Origin: UBA4416 sp043719555
GTDB taxonomy: Bacteria > Bacteroidota > Bacteroidia > B-17B0 > Aurantibacillaceae
DNA: 9,073 bases
Direction: 5' to 3'
Assembly (NCBI GenBank): GCA_043719555.1
Contig: JAYSTR010000148.1
Span: forward strand, 1-9,073
Of the stretch, positions 6,717 through 9,073 are shown piece by piece. Positions within the stretch are counted from its first letter, which is position 1; each line of letters begins with the position of its first letter. Below the pieces are notes generated by a model, which saw only the letters and a list, made by a program, of their open reading frames with translations, did not search any database and was not told where the DNA came from. The position numbers were made by a program, and so were the translations under genes.

Positions 6717-7790
6717 TTAGTGTAATATTTTAAAAATTAATTCTTTCATTAATTCTCCGTTTTTTACGCCACTGTTGTCAACTCCTTTAGTTTTCAAATC
6801 GTATTCTTTTAAGTATCCAAAAATAGATTTTAATTTAGCCGTGCCATAATTTTGAGCGGCTTTCACGTAACCATCTACAAAGAAAGGGTTAACTCCTAAG
6901 GTTTGCGCTACTGCAAATTTAGATTTATCGGGCGCAAAATGATACACCAATATTTTTGAAAAGTAGCCATACAAGGAACTAAGAGTCATTACAGATGGAT
7001 GCTCTTTTTCGTTTGCAGAAAAATAATTGATAATACGATTAGCTTTTAATACATCCTTTTTAGCTAATGCATCTTGTAATTCAAATACATTAAATTCTTT
7101 ACTAATACCAATATTATCTTGTACTAATTCAGGTGTTATTTCATCGCCATCTTTTATGTTGATAATTAGTTTATCAATTTCATTGGTGATTTTTGACAAA
7201 TCATTACCTAAAAATTCTGCTAATAAAAATGAAGCTTTAGGGCCAATTTTATATTTTTTATCAGTTACGTATGTGGTTATCCATTCAGGTAATTGATTAT
7301 CGTATAGTTTTTTTGTCTCTAAAAAAACGTGATTTTTTTGTAAAGATTTGTATACAGAGCTTCGTTTATCGAGGGTTTTGTATTTATAACAAAATACTAA
7401 AATGGTAGATGCTTGTGGATGCTGTAAATAATTAGTTAACACATTACTTGACGCGCTAGATGATTTTTTAGAACTAGATTCACCATCGTCATCATCCGAA
7501 GAACCTGAGCTTTTACCAAGTTCTTTTAAATTTTGAGCCTCTTTAACGATAATGACTTGGTATTCGCTCATCATCGGAAAGCGTTTAGCTGCAGATATAA
7601 TGGTATTCATATCCGCTTCTTTACCGTATAATATAGTTTGATTAAACTCTTGTTCATTTTCGTCGAGAACATTTTTTTCAATGTAATCGCTCACGATATC
7701 AATATAATAAGCTTCTTCGCCACTTAAAAAATAAATGGGTTTAAAGACGCGTCGTTTTAAATCGGTTAATATTTGTGTTACTTCTTTCAT
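6717..7790 (-). CDS. holA: DNA polymerase III subunit delta
   Basis: This 357-residue protein is the clamp-loader delta subunit, which opens the beta sliding clamp during replication. Family signs are the N-terminal KPIYFLSGEEAYYID (residues 18-31), the RFPMMSEYQVIIVKEAQ block (70-86), STILVFCYKYKTLDKR (128-143), EFLGNDLSKITNEIDKL (192-208, a strong Bacteroidota HolA signature) and the C-terminal helical collar with NPFFVDGYVKAAQNY (301-315). The start is ATG 7790; the frame also extends one codon to a TTG at 7793, which I reject. Residues 92-116 are a Ser/Asp/Lys low-complexity run (GKSSGSSDDDDGESSS and on), inserted where relatives have a short link between KEAQ and the ILVFCYK strand. The reading frame continues cleanly across it, so the gene appears intact. 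It lies 8 bases after the DUF486 stop in a probable operon, and its stop faces the VWA stop across 4 bases. Confidence 0.93.
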   Translation of the reverse strand: MKEVTQILTDLKRRVFKPIYFLSGEEAYYIDIVSDYIEKNVLDENEQEFNQTILYGKEADMNTIISAAKRFPMMSEYQVIIVKEAQNLKELGKSSGSSDDDDGESSSKKSSSASSNVLTNYLQHPQASTILVFCYKYKTLDKRSSVYKSLQKNHVFLETKKLYDNQLPEWITTYVTDKKYKIGPKASFLLAEFLGNDLSKITNEIDKLIINIKDGDEITPELVQDNIGISKEFNVFELQDALAKKDVLKANRIINYFSANEKEHPSVMTLSSLYGYFSKILVYHFAPDKSKFAVAQTLGVNPFFVDGYVKAAQNYGTAKLKSIFGYLKEYDLKTKGVDNSGVKNGELMKELIFKILH

Positions 7791-7798
7791 CAATAATT

Positions 7799-8152
7799 TT
7801 ATTTTTTAAAAAAGAAATAAACGGCTCCAAATAAACACAAGAAACCAATGAGGTGATTCCATTTTAGAGTTTCTGTTTTAAACACTAATAACGTAAATAT
7901 GATAAACACACTAATAGAAACAACTTCTTGTATTATTTTTAATTGAAACATATTAAAAGGGCCTCCATTGATATTACTGCCTATTTTATTAGCAGGCACC
8001 ATTAAGCTATATTCTAATAAGGCAATTCCCCAACTAATAGCTATAGCAGCAATCATTCCTACATTTTTAAATTTTAAATGACCATACCATGCAATGGTCA
8101 TAAAGGTATTAGAGGCCAGTAATAATAATATGGTTTGTAGTGCTTTGGGCAT
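7799..8152 (-). CDS. DUF486 (DMT-like) small membrane protein
   Basis: The 117-residue protein is strongly hydrophobic, with four predicted membrane helices near residues 5-24, 31-50, 73-91 and 99-115. It matches the DUF486 family, distantly related to drug/metabolite (DMT) transporters, through SNTFMTIAWYGHLKF (14-28), WGIALLEYSLMVPANKIG (41-58), FQLKIIQEVVSI (69-80), LKWNH (96-100) and terminal AVYFFFKK. The length is typical of the family and the ATG at 8152 gives the expected MPKALQTILL start. It probably sits in the inner membrane. No substrate is established for the family as far as I know, and the resemblance to small multidrug-resistance proteins is only in size and topology. It lies 4 bases after the mutase stop and 8 bases before holA, so it is probably transcribed with both. 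Confidence 0.88.
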   Translation of the reverse strand: MPKALQTILLLLASNTFMTIAWYGHLKFKNVGMIAAIAISWGIALLEYSLMVPANKIGSNINGGPFNMFQLKIIQEVVSISVFIIFTLLVFKTETLKWNHLIGFLCLFGAVYFFFKK

Positions 8153-8156
8153 TTGA

Positions 8157-9073
8157 TTATTTATTTTTTTCTATTAATTTTTCTAAAATATCAATAGCAG
8201 AAATACTAATAATAGTTCCTGGACCAAATACACCTGATACGCCAGCTTTATATAAAAAATCATAATCTTGTTGAGGAATAACTCCGCCAGCAATCACCAT
8301 AATATCTTCTCTGCCGTATTTTTTCAATTCATCAATTACTTGTGGAATCAGTGTTTTATGACCAGCGGCTAAAGATGATACACCTAATACATGCACATCA
8401 TTTTCAACAGCTTGTTTGGCAGCCTCGGCAGGAGTTTGAAATAAAGGGCCAATATCGACGTCAAAGCCCATATCTGCAAAACTGGTAGAAATAACTTTCG
8501 CTCCTCTATCGTGGCCATCTTGTCCCATTTTTGCAATCATAATACGAGGTCTTCGACCATCTATTTCTGCAAATTTATCGGCTAATTCTTTAGCTTTTAA
8601 AAAGTGTTTATCCATACTAATTTCTTTACTGTACACGCCTGCAATACTTCGGATGTTTGCTTTGTAGCGACCAAATACAATTTCTAATGCAGACGATATT
8701 TCTCCTAAGCTACAACGAACACGAGCGGCATTAATTGCTAATTCCAACAAGTTACCTTTTCCTGTTTTTGCAGATTCGGTTAAAGCATTTAATGCAGCTT
8801 CAACTTCTTTAGGATTACGCTCTGATTTTAATTTTGCTAAACGTTCTAATTGTTGCGTTCTAACTTTTGCATTATCAACATCTAAAATTTCAATGTGTGT
8901 TTTTTCATCCGTTTGGTATAAGTTAACGCCAACAATAATATCTTTTCCTCCATCAATACGCGCTTGCTTACGAGCCGCGGCTTCTTCAATACGCATCTTA
9001 GGAATTCCTGTTTCAATGGCTTTTGCCATTCCACCAAGCTTCTCCACTTCTTCAATTAATTCCCAAGCTTTGT
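8157..9073 (-). CDS. scpA: Methylmalonyl-CoA mutase large subunit (N-terminus outside window)
   Basis: This is the catalytic, adenosylcobalamin-dependent subunit (also called mutB) that interconverts succinyl-CoA and (R)-methylmalonyl-CoA in propionate metabolism. The frame is open to the window edge. The apparent GTG start at 9047 is internal, because the in-frame upstream residues KAWELIEEVEKLGGMAKAIE continue the conserved barrel sequence. About 305 residues of roughly 715 are present: the end of the substrate-binding barrel (GIPKMRIEEAAARKQARIDG), the linker, and the C-terminal B12-binding domain from about PRIMIAKMGQDGHDRGAKVI. The DGHDRG motif (DxHxxG) has its cobalt-ligating His at 8511-8513. 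GVSSLAAGHKTLIP and the conserved AGGVIPQQDY follow, completing the Rossmann-like B12 fold. The usual small subunit would lie outside the window, if present. The gene leads a close-packed run with DUF486 and holA (4- and 8-base gaps). Confidence 0.95.
   Translation of the reverse strand, partial: KAWELIEEVEKLGGMAKAIETGIPKMRIEEAAARKQARIDGGKDIIVGVNLYQTDEKTHIEILDVDNAKVRTQQLERLAKLKSERNPKEVEAALNALTESAKTGKGNLLELAINAARVRCSLGEISSALEIVFGRYKANIRSIAGVYSKEISMDKHFLKAKELADKFAEIDGRRPRIMIAKMGQDGHDRGAKVISTSFADMGFDVDIGPLFQTPAEAAKQAVENDVHVLGVSSLAAGHKTLIPQVIDELKKYGREDIMVIAGGVIPQQDYDFLYKAGVSGVFGPGTIISISAIDILEKLIEKNK

Noticed and set aside
8157..9047. Mutase as a separate small B12-binding protein starting at GTG 9047.
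   Set aside because: Conserved in-frame mutase sequence (AWELIEE) continues upstream to the window edge, so the gene is a cut-off large subunit rather than a stand-alone short protein.

Overview
The window is AT-rich chromosomal DNA that looks like Bacteroidota, probably Flavobacteriales or a close relative. The evidence is a gliding-motility/T9SS type B C-terminal domain on a multi-FnIII secreted protein, a Bacteroidota-type HolA, A-rich leaders without Shine-Dalgarno sequences, and a TAnnTTTG-type -7 element. Coding density is very high: no gene-free stretch exceeds about 140 bases, and there are no tRNA or rRNA genes, mobile elements or CRISPR arrays that I can see.

Layout. (1) Bases 1-3093, minus strand, read right to left: a PcaF/PaaJ-like thiolase (start 3093), a class I cysteine desulfurase whose start overlaps the thiolase stop by one base (TAATG), and, after 44 bases, an exported PD40/TolB-like beta-propeller protein cut off by the left window edge. 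(2) Bases 3094-3233: a divergent promoter region with a good Bacteroidota -7 box towards the thiolase and a small AT-only inverted repeat. (3) Bases 3234-6712, plus strand: two exported proteins, a six-FnIII protein with a CHU_C (T9SS type B) C-terminus and a von Willebrand A protein with intact MIDAS and a beta-rich tail. (4) Bases 6717-9073, minus strand: a tight run from the right edge of methylmalonyl-CoA mutase large subunit (N-terminus outside the window), a DUF486 membrane protein, and DNA polymerase III delta subunit (holA). holA converges on the VWA gene with only 4 bases between the stops.

Functionally this is mostly core metabolism and replication: acyl-CoA thiolysis, sulfur mobilisation, propionyl-CoA/methylmalonyl-CoA interconversion and clamp loading. 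A probable two-gene surface/secretion cassette sits in the middle. I see no convincing new defence or mobile system. The points most worth a second look are the missing ATG (possible frameshift or TTG start) of the FnIII/CHU_C gene, the Ser/Asp low-complexity insertion in HolA, and the FnIII-CHU_C plus VWA surface pair. Three starts were corrected from the longest possible open frame: the thiolase at 3093, holA at 7790, and the FnIII gene probably at 3234. The mutase is open to the right window edge and does not start inside the window.
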